A DNA stretch of 64,000 nt from an uncultured Salinimicrobium sp. (GTDB taxonomy: Bacteria; Bacteroidota; Bacteroidia; Flavobacteriales; Flavobacteriaceae): positions 186,001 to 250,000 of the forward strand of contig CAMPKA010000003.1 of NCBI GenBank assembly GCA_946887075.1. The letters are read 5' to 3'. Positions 51,906-60,980 of this stretch are shown here, piece after piece. A program made the translations under genes and the position numbers. Each line of letters begins with the position of its first letter. The first letter of the stretch is position 1. The notes under the pieces are model-generated. The model saw only the letters and a list, made by a program, of their open reading frames with translations, made no database searches and was not told the DNA's origin.

Positions 51906-53720
51906 CTAGAACTCCTCTGCCTCCAAAATGGCAGATAAGCGTTCATGCGAGGTTTCCCCCTGGCTGATGTTCATGGCTGTTTCGATCAGGGCGAGGTGTG
52001 AGTATGCCTGTGGAAAATTTCCCAGTAGCCTCTTCGTTCTGAAATCGAGATCCTCACTGAACAAGCCGAGGTGATTACTGTAAGAAACAAGTTCCTCAAA
52101 CATTTTCACTGCCTTTTGCCGCTCCCCTATTTTGTAGAGGCTATTGATAAACCAGAAGGTACAAATGGTAAATGAAGAAGAAGGAAGACCAAAATCATCC
52201 TTGTTCTTATATCTGTACAGCAGACCGTTATAGCAGAGATCTTTTTCTATTGCCCGGACCGTACCTACAAATCTCGGGTCTTTAGCCCGGATAAACCCAT
52301 AGGTTTCCATCAGCAGGACTGAGGCATCCAGGTCCGTCGATCCGTAGGACTGGGTATAGGCTTCAAGATCCTCATTCCAACCATGCTGATAAATGTCGTC
52401 ATAGATCTCCTGTCTGAGGTCCTTCCATTTCCTGTCGTTGATACCGTTGCGCAGGATTTCGCCGATCTTCACTGCCCTGTCGACCGCAACCCAGCAAAGA
52501 AGTTTTGAGAAGGTAAAATGCCTCTGCTCCGTCCGGAATTCCCAGATTCCCTTATCTGGCTGCCTCCAGTGCGCCTCAACAATCCGGACTATTCCCCTTA
52601 CGATGGTCCAGAGTTCCTCACTGTTTTCGAGTTTGGTCTCAAATTGGACGAACTGCTGGAAGATCACCTCCATCAGGATTCCGTAGATATCGTTCTGCTT
52701 TTGCACATAAGCAGCGTTTCCTATTCGAACCGGCTTCGAATTCTCATAGCCCTCCAAATGGTCCAGGATGTGTTCCGTCAGCTCTTTTTCTCCATTGATC
52801 CCGTACATAATCTGAAGTTTTTCATCCTTATTCGGGATCAGGTCAATAATAAACTGGAGGTATCTTTCTGCGGATTCCCTGTGACCAAGGCTTGAAAGCA
52901 CCTTGATGACCATCGAGGCATCTCTGATCCAACAGAACCGGTAATCCCAGTTCCTCACTTCTCCAATGGTCTCTGGAAGAGAAGTGGTTGCTGCCGCTAA
53001 AACCGCGCCTGTTTTGTCATAACTCAGTACCTTTAACACGAGCGCGCTTCTGTTGATTTCTTTGTTATACTTGGAGAACCGGGTGGTGTGTTCACTCCAG
53101 TTCATCCAGTACGTCCTGGTCCTCTGGAACTTTAGATGGATCCTTTCCAGGTCCTGATCCCGCAGTTTCTCATGATATCCCATAAGAAAATAGGCATCCT
53201 CCTTCAAGGTGATCTCCTTTCCGTACAAAATATCGTCCAACCCGAGATTGCTGTACAGGTATAGCGAATCATATTTGCCCTCACGGATCGTGCTCTTCAG
53301 AAAAAATTCATGATTTTCAGTCCGGGTTTCTTCACGGGCATAATTCAACCGTGGATCATATTGAACCCTTATTACGGGCTGGCCTTTCAGAATCCGGACC
53401 AGTCGGATCACATCCGGAGGATGATAGAAATCGCCATCTTCCTCCCGGTATCTGGGCATGAAATCAAGAAGTTCGAAGGAAGCCGACCCCTTTTCAAAAA
53501 GGGTTCGTAGAATATTGGTCTTCCCCAGATATTCCTGAGTAATGGAATATTCGGAATCGACTTTGATGGCGAAATTCCCTCCTTTTTCCGGGTCAAGAAG
53601 CTTAGCGAACACGGAAGCTGAGTTAAACCTGGGCAGGCAACACCAGTCCAGGGAGCCTTCCTTTGAAATCAATGCAGCACTGGTACAATTTCCAATGATG
53701 CCATAGTTCAAATTGTCCAT
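51906..53720 (-). CDS. Glycoside hydrolase family 15 protein (possible trehalase)
   Basis: GH15 enzyme of 604 aa, cytoplasmic (no signal peptide). Motifs: MDNLNYGIIGNCTSAALISKEGSLDWCCLPRFNSASVFAKLLD at the N-terminus, NWDYRFCWIRDASMVIKVL (about 305, active-site region), then the (alpha/alpha)6 barrel with RILEAHWRQPDKGIWEFRTEQRHFTFSKLLCWVAVDRA and a C-terminal LGNFPQAYSHLALIETA (about 580, probable catalytic Glu). Members hydrolyse trehalose or alpha-glucans. It diverges from the OtsA-OtsB fusion, which points to trehalase and to a trehalose cycle. A long frame to 53864 overlaps the intergenic region and was rejected. Confidence 0.9.
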   Translation of the reverse strand: MDNLNYGIIGNCTSAALISKEGSLDWCCLPRFNSASVFAKLLDPEKGGNFAIKVDSEYSITQEYLGKTNILRTLFEKGSASFELLDFMPRYREEDGDFYHPPDVIRLVRILKGQPVIRVQYDPRLNYAREETRTENHEFFLKSTIREGKYDSLYLYSNLGLDDILYGKEITLKEDAYFLMGYHEKLRDQDLERIHLKFQRTRTYWMNWSEHTTRFSKYNKEINRSALVLKVLSYDKTGAVLAAATTSLPETIGEVRNWDYRFCWIRDASMVIKVLSSLGHRESAERYLQFIIDLIPNKDEKLQIMYGINGEKELTEHILDHLEGYENSKPVRIGNAAYVQKQNDIYGILMEVIFQQFVQFETKLENSEELWTIVRGIVRIVEAHWRQPDKGIWEFRTEQRHFTFSKLLCWVAVDRAVKIGEILRNGINDRKWKDLRQEIYDDIYQHGWNEDLEAYTQSYGSTDLDASVLLMETYGFIRAKDPRFVGTVRAIEKDLCYNGLLYRYKNKDDFGLPSSSFTICTFWFINSLYKIGERQKAVKMFEELVSYSNHLGLFSEDLDFRTKRLLGNFPQAYSHLALIETAMNISQGETSHERLSAILEAEEF

Positions 53721-53814
53721 TTCTATTAAATTTCTTTTAAATGCGTGGTGTGCTGTTCTAAATTTTCGGAAATTTAAGGAAAACCTAATTGACGGAACAC
53801 GTTGAAAATTCATT

Positions 53815-56028
53815 ATGGGTAAAACAATTATTATTTCAAATCGCCTACCCTTACAGATTAACATTTCAGGAAAAGATATAGAAGTTACGCCCAGTGTGGG
53901 AGGTCTTGCTACGGGCCTAAAGAGCTTTCATGAGGAAGGAGACAGTATCTGGATCGGCTGGACCGGAATAGCCTCGGAAGACATCCCGAAAGACCTGGAA
54001 CAGGAAGTGAACCAGAAAGTAAGACACCAGGATTGTGTTTCCGTTTCGCTGGATTCTGAGGATATTGAAAAATTCTACTATGGCTTCAGCAACAGGACGA
54101 TCTGGCCCCTATTCCATTATTTCATGGAGTATACGGAATTCCACCCGGAATACTGGGAGGCCTATCAACAGGTCAATGAAAAGTATGCGGAAACGGTCCT
54201 GGAATACCTAGAAGAGGACGATATTGTATGGGTTCATGATTATCAACTCCTGCTCCTTCCCCACCTGATCAGGCGCCGGAAGAAAAATGTCACCATCGGT
54301 TTTTTCAATCATATTCCCTTTCCCTCTTACGAAGTCTTTCGAACCCTTCCATGGCGGGAGGAAATTCTTCGGGGAATGCTGGGATCAGACCTAATCGGTT
54401 TTCACACTTATGATTATGAACGTCATTTTCTGAGATCTGTTAATCGCATCCTTCGGTATGATATCAACTTCAACTCGATCAATCTTGGCAGCAGGATCAT
54501 AAAAACTGACTCCTTCCCGATGGGGATTGATTATCAGAAGTTCCGGAAGGCTGCCTTAGAACATAGAACCCAACCCAGGAGCGAGAACACCGAAATCCAG
54601 AAAAAACTTGACTATCACAAATATGTCACCCGCAATACCAAGTTGATCCTCTCGATCGACCGCCTGGATTATACAAAAGGAATAGCCAATAGGATACGGG
54701 CATATGGTTATTTTCTCGAGAAATATCCGGAATACCAGGAGAAGGTCCGACTGATCATGCTTGCTGTACCTTCCAGGACCGACGTGCCTCAGTATCAGCT
54801 TCTCAAGAAGGAGGTGGACGAGTTGGTCGGAAGGATCAATGGCCAATTCGCAACCGTCAACTGGACCCCGATCTGGTATTTCTACCGTGCGATGCCTTTC
54901 GAAAATCTTATAGACCTCTACACTTCAAGCGACGTGGCCCTGATTACCCCGACCCGTGATGGAATGAATCTCGTGGCCAAAGAATACCTCGCTACAAGAG
55001 CGGACCAAACGGGAGTCCTTATCCTTAGCGAGATGGCAGGGGCCGCCCATGAGCTCAATGAGGCATTGATCATCAATCCCAATAATTTTGAGCAAATCGT
55101 GGATTCGATTAAACTCGCTCTGGAGATGCCAGAGGAGGAACAGAAGAGAAGAAATAAGGTTCTTCAGCGGAGGTTGAAACGGTACAACGTGGAAAAATGG
55201 GCCCGGGATTTTATGAAAAACCTTAAGGAAACCCGAGGTTCAAGACAATCCTTCAAAGCCATCGAACTGACCAAGAACATCAAAAAGGACCTCTTTGACA
55301 AGTACAGCGCGGCGAGCAGGAGAATTCTGTTCCTGGACTACGATGGTACCCTGCGAAATTTTGTTGACAAACCCGACGAAGCACGCCCTGATAAAGAGCT
55401 TCTCGATCTGGTCCGGCGGCTGGGAGAACAGAAGAATACCAGGGTTGTCCTGATCAGTGGCCGGGACAAGGAAACCCTTGGGACCTGGTGGGGAAATATA
55501 CCGGTTGAACTCATTTCGGAGCATGGAGTCTGGCTGCGGCCGGTAAATGAGCAGTGGAAACTCACGGAAAATCTTAACAACAGCTGGATGAAAACCATTC
55601 GGCCGGTTCTGGAAACTTTTGTAGATCGCACTCCCGGTACTTTCATTGAAGAAAAAAATTACTCCCTTGCCTGGCACTACAGAAAGGCTAATCCGGAACT
55701 CGGTGAAGTGCGTGCGAACGAGCTTTCCACGGTGCTTCGGGATATGATTTCGAATCACGGACTCAGCGTACTGCAGGGGAACAAGGTTCTTGAGATCAAG
55801 AACAGCGGTGTTAATAAGGGAAAAGCAGCCAACAAGCTTCTGGTAGAAAAATATGACTTTATTTTTGCCATCGGGGATGACTGGACTGATGAATATCTCT
55901 TTACAGAACTTCCGGAATATACCACCACCGTCAAAGTTGGAATGAACAAAACAGAAGCAAAATATTTTGTGAATGATGTAGAAGAAGTACGCGAATTGTT
56001 ATCGCAATTTACCAGGTTGACCCATTGA
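53815..56028 (+). CDS. Bifunctional trehalose-6-phosphate synthase / phosphatase (OtsA-OtsB fusion)
   Basis: Fusion of 737 aa making trehalose from UDP-glucose (or GDP-glucose) and glucose-6-phosphate. GT20 domain (about 1-470): SVGGLATGLKSF, VWVHDYQLLLLPHLIRRR (about 141), GFFNHIPFPSYEVFRTLPWR (about 162), SIDRLDYTKGIANRI (about 279) and TPTRDGMNLVAKEYLA (about 380). HAD phosphatase domain (about 495-735): LFLDYDGTLR (Asp pair), LISGRDKETL, GVNKGKAANKLL and GDDWTDEYLF. All key residues are present. Trehalose serves as osmoprotectant and energy store. Divergent from GH15 by 94 bp. Confidence 0.96.
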   Translation: MGKTIIISNRLPLQINISGKDIEVTPSVGGLATGLKSFHEEGDSIWIGWTGIASEDIPKDLEQEVNQKVRHQDCVSVSLDSEDIEKFYYGFSNRTIWPLFHYFMEYTEFHPEYWEAYQQVNEKYAETVLEYLEEDDIVWVHDYQLLLLPHLIRRRKKNVTIGFFNHIPFPSYEVFRTLPWREEILRGMLGSDLIGFHTYDYERHFLRSVNRILRYDINFNSINLGSRIIKTDSFPMGIDYQKFRKAALEHRTQPRSENTEIQKKLDYHKYVTRNTKLILSIDRLDYTKGIANRIRAYGYFLEKYPEYQEKVRLIMLAVPSRTDVPQYQLLKKEVDELVGRINGQFATVNWTPIWYFYRAMPFENLIDLYTSSDVALITPTRDGMNLVAKEYLATRADQTGVLILSEMAGAAHELNEALIINPNNFEQIVDSIKLALEMPEEEQKRRNKVLQRRLKRYNVEKWARDFMKNLKETRGSRQSFKAIELTKNIKKDLFDKYSAASRRILFLDYDGTLRNFVDKPDEARPDKELLDLVRRLGEQKNTRVVLISGRDKETLGTWWGNIPVELISEHGVWLRPVNEQWKLTENLNNSWMKTIRPVLETFVDRTPGTFIEEKNYSLAWHYRKANPELGEVRANELSTVLRDMISNHGLSVLQGNKVLEIKNSGVNKGKAANKLLVEKYDFIFAIGDDWTDEYLFTELPEYTTTVKVGMNKTEAKYFVNDVEEVRELLSQFTRLTH

Positions 56029-56172
56029 GTTGTATTCTTTTAAGAATTGTTGTTAATTCTTCCGGCAAACCTGAAAAAATTTAATGCAACCTTAACTAAG
56101 GATTCCTGTACAAAACCTCAAATTTGAAGTAGATTTAAAAAGGAACAAAAAGTAGAACTAAATCCCAAGAAA

Positions 56173-56439
56173 ATGAAAGCAGGAAAAATTTTGTTAGGTG
56201 TCCTTTCCGGAGCTGCGGCTGGTGCTGCAGTAGGCATGTTGTTTGCCCCTAAAAAAGGTACCGAAACCCGCAGATCGATCGCCAACAAGAGCAATGAGTA
56301 CATGAATGGCACCAAAAGAAAATTCAATGATCTTTCGAACGACATTTCTCATAAGTATGACTCCGTGAAGTCCAAGATTAAAGGAAAGTCCACCAGAGTA
56401 AAGGCTGAAATGGACGGAGATGACAAGATCATTTACTGA
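56173..56439 (+). CDS. YtxH-domain small protein
   Basis: Protein of 88 aa with one N-terminal hydrophobic segment (about 5-24, GVLSGAAAGAAVGMLFAP) followed by the YtxH motif APKKGTETRRSIANKSNEYMNGTKRKFNDL and a charged helical tail. YtxH proteins are general stress proteins in Bacillus; role unknown in Bacteroidota. Starts at ATG 56173. A terminator follows at once, so it is a monocistronic gene. Confidence 0.9.
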   Translation: MKAGKILLGVLSGAAAGAAVGMLFAPKKGTETRRSIANKSNEYMNGTKRKFNDLSNDISHKYDSVKSKIKGKSTRVKAEMDGDDKIIY

Positions 56440-56460
56440 AAAAATGTATCGCCAGAGAGA

Positions 56461-56485
56461 AAGCTGCCCGGAGGCAGCTTTTTTT
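56461..56485 (+). terminator. Rho-independent terminator after the YtxH gene
   Basis: AAGCTGCC / GGCAGCTT, perfect 8-bp stem, loop CGGA, followed directly by T7. Strong. Confidence 0.93.
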
Positions 56486-56532
56486 GTTTATTATAAAATG
56501 GTATTTTGCTGACTGGAAAAAACCCTAATGTT

Positions 56533-57894
56533 ATGCACAATAAATTCATGCTTTGTCTCAGCCTTGTCTTCAGCCTAACCCTTGCCGCACAGGAAAAAGC
56601 TCCCCCACAGGTGGATCTTAGAATTTATGACATTATAGAGGCGGTTTCTGCGGACAGTATTGAGGAGGATATTGCCAGATTGGCCGGTTTCGGTACCAGG
56701 AACACCTTCAGCGATACGGTCTCTGACACCCGGGGAATCGGGGCGGCACGGCGTTTTATCAAAGCTGATTTCGAAGAGATTTCGGAATCCTGCGGAGACT
56801 GCCTCGAAGTCTCTTACCAGAAGAATTTTGTGACAAAGGAGGGTAACAGAAGAGTTCCGAAGGATGCCTGGATTGTCAATGTAGTTGCCATTCAAAGAGG
56901 AACGAAGTACCCCAACAGGTATATCATAATGAGCGGGGATATCGATTCCAGGGCAAGTAATACCATGGATTATACCACGGATGCCCCTGGAGCCAATGAC
57001 AATGCCAGTGGAATGGCCGGGGTGATGGAGGCAGCCAGGGTACTCTCCCAATACGAGTTTGACAGCAGTATCGTCTACCTCGGACTCTCTGGAGAAGAAC
57101 AGGGTCTTTTCGGTGGAAAAGGTTTCGCAGAAATGGCCAAGGAAGAAGGCTGGGAGATCATCGGGGTGCTTAATAACGACATGATTGGAAACATACAAGG
57201 CGTAGATGGGGTAATAGACAACCGTAGTTTCAGAATCTTTTCAGAACCTGTACCTCCTACAGAAACCGAGCAGGAGAGAACGATGCGCAGGTACTATGGA
57301 GGTGAAGTAGACGGGATTTCCCGTCAACTTGCCCGCTATATCCACCGTATGACCACTACTTATATGCCCTGGATGAACCCGATGATGATTTACCGCCTTG
57401 ACCGTTTCGGAAGAGGAGGTCATCATCGGCCTTTCAACGACCTTGGATTTCCTGGGGTGCGGATTATGGAGGCTCATGAAAATTATAACTGGCAGCATCA
57501 GGACATACGCGTTGAAGATGGTATAGCCTATGGGGATGTCCTGGAGCATGTGAATTTCGATTATGCGGAAAAACTGACAGCTGTCAATGCCATTACTATG
57601 GCGGCCCTGGCCTGGGCACCCCCCGCTCCGGAAAAAGTTTCAATCGGCGGTATCGTCGAGCCTGCAGCTAAACTCCGATGGACAACGATTGATGCTGAAG
57701 ATCTCGCAGGATACAAGATCTACTGGAGAAAGACCACTTCCCCTCAGTGGGAACATTCCCGGTTTGTCGGAAAGGTCGATCACTATACCCTGGAGGGATT
57801 CGTAATTGACAACTATTATTTCGGGGTTGCGGCAGTTGGCAAGAATGGAAACGAAAGCGTGGTGGTCTTTCCTTCTGACACCTTTAGAGATTAA
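56533..57894 (+). CDS. M28-family metallopeptidase with C-terminal FN3-like domain
   Basis: Exported peptidase of about 453 aa from ATG 56533 (signal peptide to about LTLAAQ). The M28 catalytic domain (about 60-375) has YIIMSGDIDSRASN, DAPGANDNASGMAGVMEAARVL, GLSGEEQGLFG (catalytic Glu) and NNDMIG, with a late RIMEAHENYNW His. The first zinc ligand, His in the usual GHYDS, is Asp136 in GDIDS; other ligands are kept. The C-terminal part (about 370-453) has an FN3-like segment (LRWTTIDAEDLAGYKIYWRKTT, FGVAAVGKNGNESV). Alternative ATG at 56548 would leave a shorter signal. Ends 7 bp before the convergent App1 gene. Confidence 0.88.
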   Translation: MHNKFMLCLSLVFSLTLAAQEKAPPQVDLRIYDIIEAVSADSIEEDIARLAGFGTRNTFSDTVSDTRGIGAARRFIKADFEEISESCGDCLEVSYQKNFVTKEGNRRVPKDAWIVNVVAIQRGTKYPNRYIIMSGDIDSRASNTMDYTTDAPGANDNASGMAGVMEAARVLSQYEFDSSIVYLGLSGEEQGLFGGKGFAEMAKEEGWEIIGVLNNDMIGNIQGVDGVIDNRSFRIFSEPVPPTETEQERTMRRYYGGEVDGISRQLARYIHRMTTTYMPWMNPMMIYRLDRFGRGGHHRPFNDLGFPGVRIMEAHENYNWQHQDIRVEDGIAYGDVLEHVNFDYAEKLTAVNAITMAALAWAPPAPEKVSIGGIVEPAAKLRWTTIDAEDLAGYKIYWRKTTSPQWEHSRFVGKVDHYTLEGFVIDNYYFGVAAVGKNGNESVVVFPSDTFRD

Positions 57895-57901
57895 TATCCG
57901 C

Positions 57902-58867
57902 TCAAATAATATTGATCTTTTTGGAATGTGTTATAGCCGTTGCGCTGTTTCTAAAGTAACACGTCGCTACGCCAAGATCTTCAAGATTTTCCAAGACGTC
58001 CATGGTACTTCTTTTCTTTTTGCTCCTGGTTTGGCGGATATAAATGGCCCTGATATTTCGTGGATATATCTTGCAGATCCTTTCATAGATATCCGGATCC
58101 TTTTGGGAATCGTCTCCCAGCAGGATGTATTCCAGCTGCGGATAGAATGAGATGATATCCTTGATCTTGATGAATTTGTGGTCATGTCCGCCGCGGCCTG
58201 TAAAAAGAAAATCTCCTATTCCCGTCTTGATCTTCTTTAGTTTTACAACCGCCTTGGGAAGCTGATGAAGGGCCGCGAACTGGAGGATGAATTCATAAAG
58301 ATTCCATTCACTACTGGATACAAAAAAAAAGGAATTGAATTTACCCGCCTCCTTCATCCCTGCTCGGCTCAGCGCCTGATAATGGGGCACCACCTCGTCG
58401 AATATTTTTCTGTTGTTAAGATTCTGAGTAAGCAGGACATATAATTTCTTCCAGAAACTATGGGTATGGGAAATCAAGAAGGTATCATCAATATCCGAGA
58501 CGATTCCAAGCTTACTCTTAAACGGTTTTAGGATTTCTCCTCTTTCCACGATTCCCTTGGTTCCGATCTGGCAGTACACTTCATAGGGATGCCACCCGCT
58601 CTCAAGGAATTCATTGTACGGGATTACAAACCTGAAATACCCGTCATCCAGAGTCTTAGAGGAGACCTCGAGGTCCCTGAACCTAAGCGTTATTCTGGCA
58701 TTCTTGATCGGGCTGATGGTAAACATTTTGTAGACCGATTTGATGTGTCGGTAGCCTCTCCCGTCGATTTCATACTTGTCAGGTGCCCAGGATTTAAAGA
58801 CATGACCAAAAACGATTAGTTCCTGGTCGTTCACATATCCTCTATAGAGTTTGATGTCAAGCTTCAT
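57902..58867 (-). CDS. App1-type phosphatidate phosphatase domain protein (DUF2183)
   Basis: Cytoplasmic protein of 321 aa with the App1/DUF2183 catalytic domain, a HAD-like phosphatase. Motif I GIVSDIDDTFLISHTHSFWKKL (about 134-155, DxDxT), motif II FFVSSSEWNLYEF (about 195), KTGIGDFLFTGRGGHDHKFIKI and motif III/IV LLGDDSQKDPDIY (about 263). In yeast App1 dephosphorylates phosphatidic acid to diacylglycerol. The N-terminal part (about 1-125) is beta-rich, without signal peptide. It diverges from a diacylglycerol kinase-type gene, the opposite reaction. Confidence 0.88.
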   Translation of the reverse strand: MKLDIKLYRGYVNDQELIVFGHVFKSWAPDKYEIDGRGYRHIKSVYKMFTISPIKNARITLRFRDLEVSSKTLDDGYFRFVIPYNEFLESGWHPYEVYCQIGTKGIVERGEILKPFKSKLGIVSDIDDTFLISHTHSFWKKLYVLLTQNLNNRKIFDEVVPHYQALSRAGMKEAGKFNSFFFVSSSEWNLYEFILQFAALHQLPKAVVKLKKIKTGIGDFLFTGRGGHDHKFIKIKDIISFYPQLEYILLGDDSQKDPDIYERICKIYPRNIRAIYIRQTRSKKKRSTMDVLENLEDLGVATCYFRNSATAITHSKKINII

Positions 58868-58932
58868 ATTTGCTTTTTCTTAACCTGGTGTACCTTCCAA
58901 AATAAGTATTTTTAGACACAAGCAATGTGAAA

Positions 58933-59838
58933 ATGTCCACAAATCAGAAGATTTTAATGGTTGTCAACCCTGTGTCAGGTGCGGTTGACAAAAAACCCAT
59001 CATTGACCTGGCGATATCGGTCACCTCACAAAAAGGGCATCAACTTCGAATATTTGAAACCACAGGAAAGAACGACAAGGAGAATCTTACCGCGGTCACC
59101 AAGGATTACCAGCCAAATCGCTTTTTAATGGCTGGTGGTGATGGGACCATAAAACTGCTTGCTGAGATCCTGCAGGGAGAAATGCTGCCCATCGGGATCC
59201 TTCCTGCTGGTTCAGCAAACGGCCTGGCTGAAAATCTTGATCTTCCTGATGCTCTGGAGGAACGGCTGGAAATAGCGCTTGGGGAACATTTTATCCACCT
59301 CGACGTGATCAGGATTAATGATGAATACTGTTTACATATAAGCGACATAGGACTTAATGCCGCCCTGATCAAAAATTACCAGGAGGGGAATATACGGGGA
59401 AAACTGGGATACCTTATTCAGTCCATCCCGACCCTGGTTCAGAGCGATTTCCCCTTTGGGTTCAAATTGGAATTTGAAGATAAAACGCTTTTCAGAAAAG
59501 CGGTTCTGGTTGCCGTGGCTAATGCCAGGCGATATGGCACCGGTTCTACCATCAATCCGAATGGAAGCTACGATGACGGAAAATTCGAGGTGTTGGTGTT
59601 CAAAGAATTCAACATCCGGGAGATCCTGAAAACCTTTCGTGAAGAGGTGCAGATCAACCGGGATTTCATGGAAATTTATCAGACCTCCAGAATTACCATT
59701 GAATGTGAAAAATCGATTCCTTTTCAGATAGATGGGGAGTATCGTGGGGAGGTGAGGAAAGTCACTGCAGAAATCGCACCGGTTAAGATCAAAATTGCGG
59801 TTCCTGAATTCAAGGCCACCGCATCACTAAAAGAATAA
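58933..59838 (+). CDS. Diacylglycerol kinase / YegS-type lipid kinase
   Basis: Lipid kinase of about 301 aa. It has the DAGK catalytic motifs: KILMVVNPVSG (about 6), FLMAGGDGTIKLLAEIL (about 60, GGDGT), ILPAGSANGLAENLDLP (about 86) and the C-terminal FQIDGEYRGEVRKVTAEI. Phosphorylates diacylglycerol or a related lipid with ATP at the inner face of the membrane. ATG at 58933 is chosen; a GTG two codons earlier is possible. A TATTTTTA -7-like box is at 58907-58914. Divergent from the App1-type gene by 65 bp. Confidence 0.92.
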   Translation: MSTNQKILMVVNPVSGAVDKKPIIDLAISVTSQKGHQLRIFETTGKNDKENLTAVTKDYQPNRFLMAGGDGTIKLLAEILQGEMLPIGILPAGSANGLAENLDLPDALEERLEIALGEHFIHLDVIRINDEYCLHISDIGLNAALIKNYQEGNIRGKLGYLIQSIPTLVQSDFPFGFKLEFEDKTLFRKAVLVAVANARRYGTGSTINPNGSYDDGKFEVLVFKEFNIREILKTFREEVQINRDFMEIYQTSRITIECEKSIPFQIDGEYRGEVRKVTAEIAPVKIKIAVPEFKATASLKE

Positions 59839-59975
59839 GCAATATTTCAAAAAAAGCCTGCTTTTAGTGCTTAATTAACAATTTTTTAGGGAGCCGTTAG
59901 AACATATAGCAAGTGCTATTCGTTAATTTTAATCTTTCTAATCAAATAATCAACCGTTTTAAAAAACCAACAATT

Positions 59976-60248
59976 ATGGCAGAAATAGATATTGAGAAGA
60001 AAAAGCCAATCTGGCCATGGATACTCCTAGTCCTGATCATATTGGCCATCCTTTATTTCCTTGTCTTTGACAACGAGGAAGAAGAAGTAATGGATGAGGT
60101 TGACACCGAGCAAATCGACGATGGTGTTATGGAAGATGAAAACACAGATACATGGGAAGAAGAGCAAAATGACACGCTCTCCTGGAATTACGATTCAGGA
60201 TCAGAAGTTCGGTCCCTGAACGGTGAGCAACCCACCGGAATTTCCTGA
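59976..60248 (+). CDS. Small acidic single-pass membrane protein (possible frameshift near its end)
   Basis: Protein of 90 aa: a short basic N-terminus (MAEIDIEKKKPIWPW), one transmembrane helix (about 14-30, ILLVLIILAILYFLVF) and a very acidic C-terminal domain (DNEEEEVMDEVDTEQIDDGVMEDENTDTWEEEQ). This layout is a known type of Flavobacteria hypothetical protein found next to PRC-barrel genes. The frame stops at 60248, but the +1 frame from about 60223 to the TAA at 60322-60324 reads as sensible protein (PPEFPDTPEDAVAVMQPTMR), so the real C-terminus may be about 25 residues longer and the stop caused by a frameshift. Co-directional with the PRC-barrel gene. Confidence 0.7.
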   Translation: MAEIDIEKKKPIWPWILLVLIILAILYFLVFDNEEEEVMDEVDTEQIDDGVMEDENTDTWEEEQNDTLSWNYDSGSEVRSLNGEQPTGIS

Positions 60249-60334
60249 TACACCAGAAGATGCTGTAGCCGTAATGCAACCTACGATGAGGGAGATAGAA
60301 GATACAGCACATACAAACCTTTAAAACTAAAGCT

Positions 60335-60964
60335 ATGAGTGAGAAGAGAAAACATTTATATTACCTGGACGAATTGTCAGACTACAAGGTGAGCAGTCAT
60401 GATCCGGACGTAAGGGGATGGCAGGTGAAAGACGCGGAAAACCGAGTTATCGGAAAGGTGGATAACCTGCTTGTAAACAAGGATCGTAAAAAGGTGGTTT
60501 ATCTCGACGTAGAGGTCGATGATTCCATCATCGAAGCAGACCACGATCCCTATAGCAGCCGTTCCTCCGAAATTCATGAATTTATCAATAAAGACGGGGA
60601 AAACCATCTGATCATTCCTATCGGTTTGGCCGACCTGAACACAGACCAGAAATACGTGTATACGGACCGAATCGACCATAGAACCTTCGCAGAGACCAAA
60701 AGAATGCAAAGAGGTTATAACGTTGATCGGGATTATGAGGTGGTTGTTTTAGAAAGCTATAATCGCACCAGGGAAGATCGCGACAATCGAGAACGAGAGG
60801 TGAGACGAGACCGTGATTTAGCAGATCGCGACAGGGTGCGGGGTACTGCCGCTGAGGACTCCCGGGGAGGTTATGAGGAACGTAGGGACCGGGACTACCG
60901 GGATGATGACTCCTTCTACGACAGGGGGGAATTCGACGACTCCAGATTCCGCAGGAACAGTTGA
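60335..60964 (+). CDS. PRC-barrel domain protein with Arg/Asp-rich tail
   Basis: Protein of 209 aa. The N-terminal part (about 1-120) is a PRC-barrel: LSDYKVSSHDPDVRGWQVKDAENRVIGKVDNLLVNKDRKKVVYLDVEVDD, followed by an HLIIPIGLADLN strand. The C-terminal 75 residues are low-complexity with many Arg-Asp, Arg-Glu pairs (RTREDRDNREREVRRDRDLADRD) and probably disordered. No signal peptide. PRC-barrel proteins of this kind are stress-related in soil and marine bacteria; the exact role is unknown. A terminator (60981-61012) follows. Confidence 0.85.
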   Translation: MSEKRKHLYYLDELSDYKVSSHDPDVRGWQVKDAENRVIGKVDNLLVNKDRKKVVYLDVEVDDSIIEADHDPYSSRSSEIHEFINKDGENHLIIPIGLADLNTDQKYVYTDRIDHRTFAETKRMQRGYNVDRDYEVVVLESYNRTREDRDNREREVRRDRDLADRDRVRGTAAEDSRGGYEERRDRDYRDDDSFYDRGEFDDSRFRRNS

Positions 60965-60980
60965 TCCTATAATCAGTAAT

